Assembly (NCBI RefSeq): GCF_027923765.1
Contig: NZ_AP026709.1
Span: 3,523,501-3,587,500 of the forward strand
Origin: Pseudodesulfovibrio nedwellii
Lineage (GTDB): Bacteria > Desulfobacterota > Desulfovibrionia > Desulfovibrionales > Desulfovibrionaceae
Reading direction: 5' to 3'
DNA length: 64,000 bases
Shown: piece after piece, positions 36,447 through 45,345 of the stretch
Layout: each line of letters opens with the position of its first letter
Position numbering within the stretch: the first letter of the stretch is position 1
Program-made: the position numbers and the translations under genes
The notes under the pieces: model-generated
The model's database searches: none
Told to the model about the DNA's origin: nothing
Seen by the model: the letters and a program-made list of their open reading frames with translations, nothing else

Positions 36447-36575
36447 TTAGTCGACCATATCGATTTTGGCAACACCTAATATGCTTCGACAGGGAAAGTC
36501 TGGTGAATTTTATCGTAAAAAAAAGCAGATCCCGGCTTTATGCTGGAACCTGCCAAGTGGGAAAAATGTGAAGTT
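36447..36575. other. short spacer upstream of the protease gene
   Basis: It probably contains the hynC promoter on the minus strand. I see no clear motif. Confidence 0.3.
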
Positions 36576-37673
36576 TTAGCTTCGAGTGGCGTAGTAAAAT
36601 GTTTTCACGACAGATCCGGGGGAGACCTGAGAACTTTCCACGTTCACTATGCGACCACCCGCCAGTTCGACGACCCGTGTGACCGCTTCGATCGGGATAG
36701 CGTGACTTTCACTCCTCGGCCTTTTGGTAGAAGATATTCCGGTTTGAGAAGCGGACTTTTTTACAGGTTGAGGTGTTACTTCTACGGAAAGAGTAATTAA
36801 GTCATTGATGGAATCAGTGAGTGGGATGTTGAAATAATTGGTCGGATTCAGGACCAGTTCATAGGTGTCGGGTGTCGGTGGCGATGCAGCTTTGTATTCA
36901 AATTCAAGAGATTTTCCCGGTTCGATAAGCGTGGCCGGGACATTGGTATAGCCGTGCATCTGTATCATTTCACCAGTGTTCTGGTTAGCCCAGTGATGCC
37001 AAATTCTGGCCGGAGCATTAGTTGTTTTGTTTACACCAATGGGATGGTTGCCAGTGTTGGTTACGCGCACTGGAATTGATACCAGACCCATGTGTTCCAT
37101 GGCGATTTTGTTGACAGTGCTATCGAGCGAGCAGGCGATGCCTTCAGCCGGATAGGCGTGTGTGGCTGAGGCACTCGGGCAGTGGAAACAGGCGAGGCCC
37201 TCAGGACGAAGGATGCGGATAAATTCGGCAATGTATCTGAGCGCTACCTGAGGGTGTATGTGTTGTAATACATGTTCCGTGTATATAAGGTCGTAGCTTT
37301 CATCAGGAAAGACTCGCAGGTCATCTGTTTCATTGAGTCGATACACACAGTGTTTGCCGTGTTTGTTGAGTTGTTTGGCCTGTTTGATCATGGATGGGGC
37401 AATATCGACCCCCACACAGCAGTCAAAATGTGCGCAAAGGGCTTGTGTCAATCTTCCAACACCACAGCCGAAGTCCAGAGCGGTCAGGCGGCGTTTGGGG
37501 AGCCCGTTGTTTTCCATCCAGGTCGAAAGATGGGTGATGCATTGGATGCCTGTTCTGAAAAAATCTCTTTCATCCCACTGGTTATGTTTTTTTTCTGGTG
37601 TGGAATAAATAGACCACATAGCGTCTTCTTCACCGAAAGTATTCCAGTTTTCTTGCAATTCTTTGAGGTACAC
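36576..37673 (-). CDS. SAM-dependent methyltransferase with extra C-terminal domain
   Basis: The 365-residue protein starts at GTG 37673, eight bases after GGAG. The N-terminal class I methyltransferase has the SAM loop LDFGCGVGRLTQAL, the acidic motif VGVDIAPSM and YDLIYTEHVLQHI. From about 205 a beta-rich region follows (VSIPVRVTNTGNHPIGV, then PATLIEPGKSLEFEY), which resembles an Ig-like or glycan-binding domain found in sugar-modifying methyltransferases. It may act on a polysaccharide or glycan (inference). Confidence 0.8.
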   Translation of the reverse strand: MYLKELQENWNTFGEEDAMWSIYSTPEKKHNQWDERDFFRTGIQCITHLSTWMENNGLPKRRLTALDFGCGVGRLTQALCAHFDCCVGVDIAPSMIKQAKQLNKHGKHCVYRLNETDDLRVFPDESYDLIYTEHVLQHIHPQVALRYIAEFIRILRPEGLACFHCPSASATHAYPAEGIACSLDSTVNKIAMEHMGLVSIPVRVTNTGNHPIGVNKTTNAPARIWHHWANQNTGEMIQMHGYTNVPATLIEPGKSLEFEYKAASPPTPDTYELVLNPTNYFNIPLTDSINDLITLSVEVTPQPVKKSASQTGISSTKRPRSESHAIPIEAVTRVVELAGGRIVNVESSQVSPGSVVKTFYYATRS

Positions 37674-37761
37674 GCCTGTGTCTCCTTATGGTTCCTGTCG
37701 TGTGAGAGTGTCTTGCTGCAAAAAATGCATGTACCATGCCAACAGTTTTGTGAATGGATAC

Positions 37762-37795
37762 AAAAAAACCGTCCGATCTTCTGATCGGACGGTTT
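37762..37795 (-). terminator. intrinsic terminator after icd
   Basis: On the minus strand AAACCGTCCGATC pairs with GATCGGACGGTTT around AGA, followed by TTTTTTTG. It ends the isocitrate dehydrogenase transcript before the methyltransferase gene. Confidence 0.88.
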
Positions 37796-37817
37796 GGGTA
37801 TTACGGGAGGAATTTTA

Positions 37818-38960
37818 CTAGAGATTGTTCAGCAGGATATCGCCGAATTCTTGACAGCCGACCTGAGTGGCGCCGTTGATTTGAGCAGCGAGATCCACAG
37901 TGACTTTTTTGTCGGTTAATGCTGCTTCCACGGCTTTGTGAATGAGCGCGGCAGCTTCATGCCAACCGATGTGTTCGAGCATCATGGCACCGGACAGGAT
38001 CAGGGAGCCGGGGTTGGCCATATCCTTGCCTGCGATAGTTGGAGCCGTGCCGTGAGTGGGTTCGAATAAAGCCAGATTATCGCCCATATTAACGCCGGGG
38101 GCAAGGCCGAGGCCTCCAACCTGTGCGGCTAGTGCGTCGGAAATGTAGTCGCCGTTAAGGTTGGTAGTAGCGAGTACCGAGTACTGTTCAGGGTACATGA
38201 GCGCATTCTGGAACATGGCGTCGGCAATGCGATCCTTGAGGATAACGCCGGCCCCTTTTTCGCCTTCGCGTATGATTTTGCCTGCGTATTCTTCGTCTGC
38301 CAATTCATACCCCCAAGCGCGGAAGCCGCCCTCGGTGTATTTCATGATGTTGCCTTTATGAACGAGGGTTACAGACGGTTTGCCTTCGGCAATGGCGTAA
38401 TCAAGGGCTTTTTTGACGAGACGTTTGGAACCGGCAGGGGTGATGGGCTTGATGCCTATACCTGCGGTGGGGTCAATTTTGGCGCCGAATTCTTCCACCA
38501 GAAACTCGATTAACTTCTTGGCTTCCGGGGTGGCGGACTGGTATTCAATACCGGCGTAGACATCCTCGGTGTTTTCGCGGAAAACAACCATGTCAACCAG
38601 ATCGGGCCGTTTGACAGGGGATTCGATTCCTTTGAAATATTTGATGGGTCGGATGCAGGCATAAAGGTCGAAGACCTGACGCATGGTAACGTTCAGACTG
38701 CGGAACCCTTCACCAACGGGAGTGTTGAGCGGGCCTTTCATGGCGAGGTCGGCCTTGGCGAGCGTTTCCATGGTGGCCTTGGGCAGGTGCTCTCCGGTTT
38801 CGGCGTAGGCTTTTTCGCCAGCCAGCAAGAGCTGCCAGTCGAGAGCTTTGTCCGAGCCGTAAGCTTTTGCCACGGCGGCGTCGAGAACCGGGCGACCAGC
38901 TTTCCATACTTCAGGGCCGATGCCGTCCCCTTCGATGTAATATATAGTTTTTGTTGCCAA
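37818..38960 (-). CDS. icd: isocitrate dehydrogenase, cofactor residues NAD-type
   Basis: This 380-residue enzyme converts isocitrate to 2-oxoglutarate and CO2. It starts at TTG 38960, six bases after AAGGAGG. Substrate motifs are intact: EGFRSLNVTMRQ, RENTEDVYAGIEY, HKGNIMKYTEG. The cofactor loop reads APTIAGKDMANPGS: where NADP-type E. coli Icd has K344, Y345, V351, Y391 and R395, this one has T308, I309, A315, V355 and A359. These resemble the changes that switch Icd to NAD, so NAD use is likely. It supplies glutamate precursors in an incomplete citric acid cycle. Confidence 0.92.
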   Translation of the reverse strand: MATKTIYYIEGDGIGPEVWKAGRPVLDAAVAKAYGSDKALDWQLLLAGEKAYAETGEHLPKATMETLAKADLAMKGPLNTPVGEGFRSLNVTMRQVFDLYACIRPIKYFKGIESPVKRPDLVDMVVFRENTEDVYAGIEYQSATPEAKKLIEFLVEEFGAKIDPTAGIGIKPITPAGSKRLVKKALDYAIAEGKPSVTLVHKGNIMKYTEGGFRAWGYELADEEYAGKIIREGEKGAGVILKDRIADAMFQNALMYPEQYSVLATTNLNGDYISDALAAQVGGLGLAPGVNMGDNLALFEPTHGTAPTIAGKDMANPGSLILSGAMMLEHIGWHEAAALIHKAVEAALTDKKVTVDLAAQINGATQVGCQEFGDILLNNL

Positions 38961-39119
38961 AGGGAGCCTCCTTGTTCAAGGGCGTAGCGGGGTGAGCGCG
39001 AAATGCGGAAACGGACTATGACGTTTATTCGGTGAGATTGCAAGCAGCGTCCAATGTGTGGCGGAGGCGATTGTGAGAAAATTTTATAATAAATCCAATT
39101 GTTACAAGAGGTATGTGGT

Positions 39120-39848
39120 ATGGTGCAGGCAAGTATGGAAATGGTGAAAGCTTTGCTCGATGGAAGCAGGAATGTGGTCGTGCTGACCGGAGCGGGGATT
39201 TCGGCTGAGAGTGGGGTCCCTACATTTCGAGGCCGTGAAGGATTGTGGAAGAACCACAGACCGGAAGATCTGGCAAGGGCTGACGCCTTTTTTCAGCATC
39301 CTGAATTGGTGTGGGAATTCTACAACTGGCGGCGTGAATTACTGAGTGAGTGTGTGCCCAATCCGGCTCATTTGGCACTTGCTGAGATGGAAAGACAAAT
39401 ACCGAATTTTCTTCTGATAACACAGAATGTCGATGGATTGCATGCGAAGGCCGGGAGCCGGAAGCTCATGGAGATGCATGGCAGTTTGTGGCAGGTGAAA
39501 TGCACGGTGTGCACCCATGTTCACGAAGATAGATCGACGTTGCCGGAATTGCCAGAGTGTCCGGTGTGCGGCCATTTACTCAGGCCTGGTGTGGTCTGGT
39601 TCGGCGAACCCCTTGTGCCGGGGGTGCTGAAAGTCGCTATTGATCAAATCAGTAAGGCAGATGTCTTTTTGTCCATAGGAACATCAGGTCTGGTGCAACC
39701 GGCCGCGTCTTTCTATCAGTTGGCCAAGGACCATGGCGCTGTGACTGTGGAGATTAATCTGGAGCCGACACCGAACACCGGGTTGATGGATTTCGCTCTG
39801 CATGGAAAGGCGGGTAAGATTTTGCCTGAGTTAGTGGTAGGGATGTAA
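39120..39848 (+). CDS. cobB: sirtuin NAD-dependent protein deacylase
   Basis: The 242-residue sirtuin starts at ATG 39120, nine bases after GAGG. NAD motifs are GAGIS (24-28) and QNVD (102-105), with catalytic H120 and structural zinc cysteines C128, C131, C147 and C150. The Tyr-x-x-Arg pair Y68/R71 in FYNWRRE marks class III sirtuins that also remove succinyl or malonyl groups. It probably regulates acyl-lysine levels on metabolic enzymes. It is a monocistronic gene divergent from icd. Confidence 0.92.
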   Translation: MVQASMEMVKALLDGSRNVVVLTGAGISAESGVPTFRGREGLWKNHRPEDLARADAFFQHPELVWEFYNWRRELLSECVPNPAHLALAEMERQIPNFLLITQNVDGLHAKAGSRKLMEMHGSLWQVKCTVCTHVHEDRSTLPELPECPVCGHLLRPGVVWFGEPLVPGVLKVAIDQISKADVFLSIGTSGLVQPAASFYQLAKDHGAVTVEINLEPTPNTGLMDFALHGKAGKILPELVVGM

Positions 39849-39865
39849 GATCCCCACCTGTTGAG

Positions 39866-41155
39866 TTAATCATAGAAGATGACTCGGTTACGTCCTTCAT
39901 GTTTGGCGTCATACAGACTCTTGTCCGCTCTTTGGAGCAGTTCTTCCATATTGATTTTGTGTGATCCGGTTCCGGCAACGCCAATACTGATAGTGTAAAA
40001 AATATCGCCGTTATCGGTCGTTACTTTAGATGCGGCGATACGTCTGCGTAATCGTTCTGCCACGATAATAGCCCCACCAAGATCGGAATCAGGCAGCAGG
40101 ATGGCAAATTCTTCGCCTCCAAGCCGGGTGAACAAGTCTTTGTCTCGGAGAATCATGCGACAGTCTCGGGCAAAAGTTCGCAGTACGGCATCACCTGCGT
40201 CATGACCGTATGTGTCATTGACCTTTTTGAAATGATCAAGGTCGATCATGAGCAAGGCACTTCCTGCCGTTTTCCTATTCTCGTTCTCCATAATGTTTTC
40301 GGCCAGTCGGTAAAATTCACTTCTGGAAAGTGCACCGGTCAGATCATCTGTTGTTGCCAATTGAATCAGACGTGCTTCTTCGGCTTTTTGTTTTGAAATA
40401 TCATCAATGACCCAGAGAACGCCTTTGTTGAGGTCTATGGGGTTTTCTGTGTCCACGGCTTGCCCTGAAAGCGAGCACCAGATGGCAGTGTTGTCCTTCC
40501 TACGCAGGCGATATTCGATATGAATCTGTGCTCCTTCGGCTAAGGAAGAAAAATGTATATCGCCAAACTCATTGAAATTTTTTTCTGAAAGATGAAGTTC
40601 TCGAACATTAAGCCCACGCATGTCATCGGGTGAATCATAACCGAACATTTCAGCCATGGTTTGATTGACCCGTCGTACATATCGTCCCCCTTTGAGGAAC
40701 ATGAGGCCGACTTTGGTATTCGCGAAAATGATTTCCATTTCGTGCAAGGCTATTTGGAGATCTGCGTGGGTTGTTCTTCGGAAGGTGATGTCATGAAGGC
40801 TTGCTACACGATACCGTTTGTCTTTGAAAAAGACCGTTCTGCCACGGCCTTCAGCTGGAAAAGTCGTACCATCTTTTCGCTTGCCATAGACCATGTATGG
40901 TTCAGTGACATTGTTGTGTACGTTTTCGGCCACAATTGTGTGGTATTCTTTATCCATACAGTCCAAGAGATGGATTCCTGGTACTTCTTCAGGGGAGTAC
41001 CCGAGAACTGTAGTAACTTCTTTGTTAGCCGCAACGCAGCGCAGGGAGTCATCAAAAACGCCGATGGCTTCAAATGCATTGTCTGCCAGCATTCGTTGTA
41101 ATTCGAGCTGTTCTTCGAGTTCTTCTATACGTGCCAGGGCTTTTTGCAAATCCAT
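39866..41155 (-). CDS. PAS-PAS-GGDEF diguanylate cyclase, cytoplasmic
   Basis: This 429-residue protein starts with a short coiled coil (LQKALARIEELEEQLELQRM) and has two PAS domains (about 20-130 and 140-260) and a GGDEF domain. RLGGEEFAILL is intact, with the I-site RDKD five residues before it, so synthesis of c-di-GMP with feedback inhibition is expected. There is no membrane segment. The PAS domains may sense redox state or a small ligand. It is the second such enzyme in the window. Confidence 0.9.
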   Translation of the reverse strand: MDLQKALARIEELEEQLELQRMLADNAFEAIGVFDDSLRCVAANKEVTTVLGYSPEEVPGIHLLDCMDKEYHTIVAENVHNNVTEPYMVYGKRKDGTTFPAEGRGRTVFFKDKRYRVASLHDITFRRTTHADLQIALHEMEIIFANTKVGLMFLKGGRYVRRVNQTMAEMFGYDSPDDMRGLNVRELHLSEKNFNEFGDIHFSSLAEGAQIHIEYRLRRKDNTAIWCSLSGQAVDTENPIDLNKGVLWVIDDISKQKAEEARLIQLATTDDLTGALSRSEFYRLAENIMENENRKTAGSALLMIDLDHFKKVNDTYGHDAGDAVLRTFARDCRMILRDKDLFTRLGGEEFAILLPDSDLGGAIIVAERLRRRIAASKVTTDNGDIFYTISIGVAGTGSHKINMEELLQRADKSLYDAKHEGRNRVIFYD

Positions 41156-41446
41156 TATTGTCCTTTTGCTGTGCGGTCCGTGGGAAAGGTTTATGACTTA
41201 TCTTATGAGTGGGAATCAGGTGCGTCAACCCGGGTAGATTTTTATGCAGGTGCTTTTTGAAATTCTTTCAATATTATGATTAATGGGTTTCTTTCAGATA
41301 TGGAAATTTTTGGCTGTATCAGCCTCCCAAGTGATTTTATCAAAAGGAATTACTCCTCCTCAATTACAGTGTCGAGACTCATAGTTTATCCCCGCAGGGC
41401 GGGCTTTCCTTGACTTTTTACGCCCAATCGTCGTAAACATTTTTTT
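41156..41446. other. intergenic region before the trpB2 leader
   Basis: It contains a short GC hairpin, CCCGC-AGG-GCGGG, near 41390-41403 and a possible -35 box TTGACT at 41410-41415 without a clear -10. No gene is visible. Confidence 0.4.
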
Positions 41447-41518
41447 ATGAATACACCCATCTCATATACATACTTTTGTGAACGCGGGTGGCGTAACGTC
41501 AAGCGGCCTGATTCTTAG
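41447..41518 (+). CDS. candidate leader peptide of trpB2
   Basis: A 23-residue frame, MNTPISYTYFCERGWRNVKR then PDS, ends in TAG at 41516-41518. It has Tyr, Tyr, Phe and one Trp codon (41489-41491) before a structured region and a terminator, the layout of amino-acid attenuators. It lacks a Shine-Dalgarno site and has only one Trp codon, so translation is unproven. The region coding its last residues takes part in the alternative stem described in the next feature. Confidence 0.35.
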   Translation: MNTPISYTYFCERGWRNVKRPDS

Positions 41519-41624
41519 GCGCGTGTTGAAGTCTTTCCGTCATTCCGCAGGGGTGACGGTTTGCTTGTGCACGCAGTTTGAGAATCGGATGAAGCCGCTG
41601 GATGTGACGCCAGTGGTTTTTTTT
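41502..41624 (+). promoter_or_regulatory. terminator/antiterminator leader of trpB2
   Basis: An intrinsic terminator, CCGCTGG (41595-41601), an eight-base loop, CCAGTGG (41610-41616) and T8 (41617-41624), lies 82 bases before trpB2. The upstream strand can pair with its 5' arm: AGCGGC (41502-41507) with GCCGCT (41594-41599), nested outside GATTCT (41510-41515) with AGAATC (41581-41586). Inside are GCGTG/CACGC (41521-41525, 41570-41574) and CCGTCA/TGACGG (41537-41542, 41554-41559). The long stem and the terminator cannot coexist. This fits transcription attenuation; the signal is not shown. Confidence 0.6.
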
Positions 41625-41706
41625 ATGAATCGATTGTCATCGAAATGATGCCGGAAAGCCCGTGCATCTTTGATACAGCTCTCAAAACTGTTTGGAGGAA
41701 TTTTAA

Positions 41707-43050
41707 ATGTTGAAAAAGATCTTTTTACCTCAGGATCAGATGCCGACTCAATGGTATAACCCTATGCCGGATCTGCCCACCCCCATGGCTCCGCCACTTA
41801 ACCCGGAAACCATGGAACCCCTCACACCCGACATGCTGGCCCCGATTTTTCCGGATTCGCTTATCGCTCAGGAAATGAGTCAGGATCGGTTTATCGACAT
41901 TCCCGAAGAAGTTTTGGACGTGTATAAGTTGTGGCGTCCCTCTCCGTTGGTACGGGCCGACAGGCTTGAAAAAGCCATCGGTGCCAAATGTAAAATTTAC
42001 TACAAAGACGAGTCAGGCTCACCGGCAGGTTCTCATAAGCCCAACACCGCTGTTCCCCAAGCATATTACAACAAGTTGGAGGGTGTTGAACGCCTTGCCA
42101 CCGAGACCGGCGCAGGCCAATGGGGTACGGCCCTGTCTTTTGCCTGTTCGCAGTTCGACATGGAATGCGTGGTTTATATGGTCAAGGTGAGCTACGAAAT
42201 GAAGCCGTACCGTAAGATGCTTATCAACACTTACGGCGGTACGATTTTCGCTTCGCCTTCAGAAGAGACACGCACTGGCCGCGAGATGCTGGCAAAGGAC
42301 CCGGATTGTAAGGGCAGTCTCGGCCTGGCTATTTCCGAGGCTGTTGAAGATGCTGCCACTCATGACAATACCAAGTACGCGCTTGGTTCCGTACTTAACC
42401 ACGTACTTATTCATCAGACGATCACCGGTTTGGAGGTCAAAAAGCAGCTTGAAATGATCGACGAAAAGGTCACGCATCTCGTTGGTTGTGTGGGCGGCGG
42501 GTCCAACTTCGGTGGATTGGTGCTTCCGTTCCTGCCCGAAAAATTGGCTGGTGATCCGGTCAAGTTTATTCCGGTAGAACCCAAGGCATGTCCGACATTG
42601 ACTCGTGGTGAATATCGTTATGATTTCGGCGATATGGCGCGACTGACTCCGCTTGTTAAAATGCATACGCTTGGGCACGACTTCATGCCTGCCCCCATCC
42701 ATGCTGGCGGCTTGCGGTATCATGGCGATGCTCCCATTGTTTGTAATATAGTGGAAGAAGGGTTGACTGAACCTGTCGCTTATTTCCAGACCGAATGTTT
42801 TGAGGCGGCCAAGCTCTTCTTGGAGACTGAAGGTTTCTTGCCCGCCCCAGAGACTTCTCACGCGATCAAGGGAGCCATCGAAGTGGCCAAGACAGCCGGT
42901 CCTGATGATGTCGTGGTCTTTTTGTATTCCGGTCACGGCATGCTTGATTTGGCATCCTATGATGCCTTCAATCAGGGATTGCTCACCAATTTCGAATTGC
43001 CACAGCGGGATATCGAAGAAGCTCTCAAGGCCTGCCCGAAAATTGATTAG
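41707..43050 (+). CDS. trpB2: tryptophan synthase beta-like TrpB2
   Basis: This 447-residue PLP enzyme of the TrpB2 subfamily has the longer N-terminus (to about 75), the PLP lysine in [26 protein letters not shown] and the phosphate loop [11 protein letters not shown]. TrpB2 can make tryptophan from indole and serine or act with another alpha-like subunit; it often stands alone beside a separate trp operon. A TGGAGG site precedes the ATG. The structured leader suggests control by tryptophan or a related signal. A terminator follows. Confidence 0.9.
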   Translation: MLKKIFLPQDQMPTQWYNPMPDLPTPMAPPLNPETMEPLTPDMLAPIFPDSLIAQEMSQDRFIDIPEEVLDVYKLWRPSPLVRADRLEKAIGAKCKIYYKDESGSPAGSHKPNTAVPQAYYNKLEGVERLATETGAGQWGTALSFACSQFDMECVVYMVKVSYEMKPYRKMLINTYGGTIFASPSEETRTGREMLAKDPDCKGSLGLAISEAVEDAATHDNTKYALGSVLNHVLIHQTITGLEVKKQLEMIDEKVTHLVGCVGGGSNFGGLVLPFLPEKLAGDPVKFIPVEPKACPTLTRGEYRYDFGDMARLTPLVKMHTLGHDFMPAPIHAGGLRYHGDAPIVCNIVEEGLTEPVAYFQTECFEAAKLFLETEGFLPAPETSHAIKGAIEVAKTAGPDDVVVFLYSGHGMLDLASYDAFNQGLLTNFELPQRDIEEALKACPKID

Positions 43051-43069
43051 TTTATACTTTAAGGACACC

Positions 43070-43101
43070 AGCCCCGGAACAGTGATGTGCCGGGGCTTTT
43101 T
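43070..43101 (+). terminator. intrinsic terminator after trpB2
   Basis: AGCCCCGG pairs with CCGGGGCT across a twelve-base loop, followed by TTTTT. Confidence 0.8.
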
Positions 43102-43171
43102 GCATTGTATCTTGCCACGAAAGCGGTCACCTGATAGTTCTTTTTGAGCATTGAAGATCAAGGAGAAAATC

Positions 43172-43639
43172 ATGAACATGCACTGGAAAAAGTATTGTTG
43201 CTTCGTAACGTTGTTGCTTGGAATGTTGGTCGCATTCGGTTGCAGCTCGCACGAGGAAGCTCCGACTATGGATCAGAAAACATTAGAAAGCGAACTGGTC
43301 AACAAAGTCTGGAATTTGAAGAATTTGTTTGCCAGGGATGTTGATACAGATGAACCTTTGACCCTGAAATTCAATGCCGATGGCACAGTAGAAGGATTTG
43401 GTGGCTGTAATTTGTTCAATGGGAAATATACTCTGACTGGCGATAGCTTGTCCTTTGGCCCCATGGCGACCACGCGTAAAGCGTGCGGAGCAGCTTTGGG
43501 GGAGCAGGAATATACGTATCTGACGTTTTTGGCTACGATCAGTAAGGTCAAGGTCGAAGATGATGAGTTGAAGTTATTCAGTGCTGATCAGTCCGAGCCT
43601 ATGGTTTTCACCACGGGTACCGGTGGTTTGTTCTGGTAA
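43172..43639 (+). CDS. META-domain lipoprotein 1
   Basis: This 155-residue protein starts at ATG 43172 behind AAGGAG. The signal peptide ends in a lipobox-like LVAFGCSS, so it is probably lipidated. The META domain (HslJ-like) has VWNLKNLFARDVDTDEPLTL, FNADGTVEGFGGCNLFNG, then YTLTGDSLSFGPMATTRKAC. META proteins bind unknown ligands in the envelope and are linked to heat or antibiotic tolerance. It shares one architecture with the next gene, 18 bases on. Confidence 0.85.
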   Translation: MNMHWKKYCCFVTLLLGMLVAFGCSSHEEAPTMDQKTLESELVNKVWNLKNLFARDVDTDEPLTLKFNADGTVEGFGGCNLFNGKYTLTGDSLSFGPMATTRKACGAALGEQEYTYLTFLATISKVKVEDDELKLFSADQSEPMVFTTGTGGLFW

Positions 43640-43657
43640 ATCGACAAGGAGTGTGCC

Positions 43658-44086
43658 GTGTACGGAATGAAAACAAAATTCGTTTTGGCTTTGATTGTTG
43701 TTGGCGTCTTGTCCATGGGATGCGCCAAACAGGAAGGCGGTGAAGATATTCTGATTCAACTGACCGACAAGGTTTGGGTTGCAGAGTATATTCTCGGTGT
43801 GCCTGTTATCGACATGACACATTCTTCCATTGAGTTCGGGAAAGACGGCACGGTGAGCGGCTTGGGTGGCTGTAATTCCTACCACGGTTCATATACCCTT
43901 GAGGGCAATGTGGTTTCTTTTGGTCCTATGGCGGCAACCATGCGTGCTTGCGTGGAAGCCATCAGTGATCAGGAAATGCGTTTTTTTCAATCGTTGGCGC
44001 AACCGCAGGCCGTGAAGTTTAAGAACGGCTTATTGCTGTTGATTGCGCAGGACGGTAAAATTTCCAAATTTGCTGTACAGGATTGA
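43658..44086 (+). CDS. META-domain lipoprotein 2
   Basis: This 142-residue paralogue starts at GTG 43658, six bases after AAGGAG; an ATG at 43667 is too distant from the site. A signal peptide ends at VLSMGCAK. The META domain has FGKDGTVSGLGGCNSYHG, YTLEGNVVSFGPMAATMRAC and two Cys that match those of its neighbour. The TGA overlaps the ATG of the barrel gene (TGATG), so all three genes appear translationally linked. It likely arose by tandem duplication. Confidence 0.85.
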   Translation: MYGMKTKFVLALIVVGVLSMGCAKQEGGEDILIQLTDKVWVAEYILGVPVIDMTHSSIEFGKDGTVSGLGGCNSYHGSYTLEGNVVSFGPMAATMRACVEAISDQEMRFFQSLAQPQAVKFKNGLLLLIAQDGKISKFAVQD

Positions 44087-45345
44087 TGATTTACCGTCTT
44101 GTCATAGCTTTTGTCCTATGCATGGTGATGGTCATGCCGAGCATGCAGCCATCGGCTATGGCCTTCAAGATGGTGCAGGATACCTCAGACCCTCACGAAG
44201 GACCGCGGCTTCTTGTTGTTCCGTTTGGATTCAAGACCGAAGCATCTGGTGCGGGGTTGGGCATTGGCGCAACGTATAGTGGCTGGCCGCAGAAACAGGC
44301 TATTGTAGGCGGTGCCGCGTGGAAAACATTTGATAAGACCGATGCCATTTATCTCAACCTGACAGATTTTCAACTCCCCTTTGCCAAACGTTTTTTTGTT
44401 ATGGTTCACGGGTTCGATTCTTCCTATGACAATATGGTGTCCTATGCTTCCGGCTCTGGCGGGTCGGGAAACAGTTCTGGTGAAAAGGATTTTTACAAGG
44501 GACACGGTTGGGACCAATGGGTTGAGGGAGAGTTGACCTATGTTTTGCCATGGGGACCGTTTGGTGATGATCTTATTCATACCTATACGACGAACCGTGG
44601 CCTTCTGACCGAAGGCAGTGTGTACAAAGGGACCTATGATCCCTCTGAAAGTGGGCGCAGCTACTTCAAGATTAAGCCATATTATCGGCATCGCTGGTAT
44701 CGGGAGTCGACTCCGAGCAACGGGAGTGTTGAGACTGGTGGAGTTAGGTTTACCCTTGAATACGATAACACCGACTTCACTTATGACCCGTCCGAAGGCA
44801 GCAAGACCATGCTTCGGCTGTATCAGGGCGTAGACACGGGTAAGAGTGATGCGTGGACCGGTGTTGAATTCGATTTCAGTAAATATTGGGAATTGGGTGA
44901 ATCTTCCTGGTTCTCCAAACAGGTGTTGGCGTTCAATTTCTGGACTGTAGATACACCCAGTTGGAATGAGCGCGATAATGGTTCCGTTACAGGGGCTTCA
45001 CCGTATTTCATGGGGGCAGCTCTGGGTGGGTACACCCGTCAGCGCGGCTATCCATTTTATCGTTTCCACGACAAGGCTGCCATCAACTACGCCGTTGAAT
45101 ACCGTGTCATGCCAAAGTGGAATCCGCTCGGGACTTTCAATTGGTTCAAATGGTGGGAAGTGGTTCCCTTTGCCGAAGTCGGCAGAGTGGCCCCGTACTG
45201 GAGCCCTCTCGAATTGCATGGTGACATGAAAGTGTCCGCCGGTGTCGGACTGCGTGTCATGATTCTTAATTCCGTTTTGCGGTTGGATATGGCCGGAAGC
45301 AGCGAAGGCGCCAACGTCTGGGCCATGATCAACCAGACGTTTTAG
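44086..45345 (+). CDS. outer-membrane beta-barrel protein, Omp85/surface-antigen-like
   Basis: This 419-residue protein has an N-terminal signal (ends near PSAMAF) and then amphipathic beta strands. It resembles the barrel portion of surface antigen D15/BamA-like proteins: GAGLGIGATYSGWPQ, GGYTRQRGYPFYRFHDKAAI, YAVEYRVMP, and FAEVGRVAP. No POTRA domains are visible before the barrel. It ends in Phe, the usual C-terminal signal for BamA-mediated insertion. It is coupled to the META lipoprotein genes, suggesting a shared envelope role. Confidence 0.8.
   Translation: MIYRLVIAFVLCMVMVMPSMQPSAMAFKMVQDTSDPHEGPRLLVVPFGFKTEASGAGLGIGATYSGWPQKQAIVGGAAWKTFDKTDAIYLNLTDFQLPFAKRFFVMVHGFDSSYDNMVSYASGSGGSGNSSGEKDFYKGHGWDQWVEGELTYVLPWGPFGDDLIHTYTTNRGLLTEGSVYKGTYDPSESGRSYFKIKPYYRHRWYRESTPSNGSVETGGVRFTLEYDNTDFTYDPSEGSKTMLRLYQGVDTGKSDAWTGVEFDFSKYWELGESSWFSKQVLAFNFWTVDTPSWNERDNGSVTGASPYFMGAALGGYTRQRGYPFYRFHDKAAINYAVEYRVMPKWNPLGTFNWFKWWEVVPFAEVGRVAPYWSPLELHGDMKVSAGVGLRVMILNSVLRLDMAGSSEGANVWAMINQTF

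Noticed and set aside
41480..41510. T-box riboswitch before trpB2
   Set aside because: GGGTGG resembles part of the T-box motif, but the rest of the conserved sequence and a specifier loop were not found; the attenuator reading fits better.
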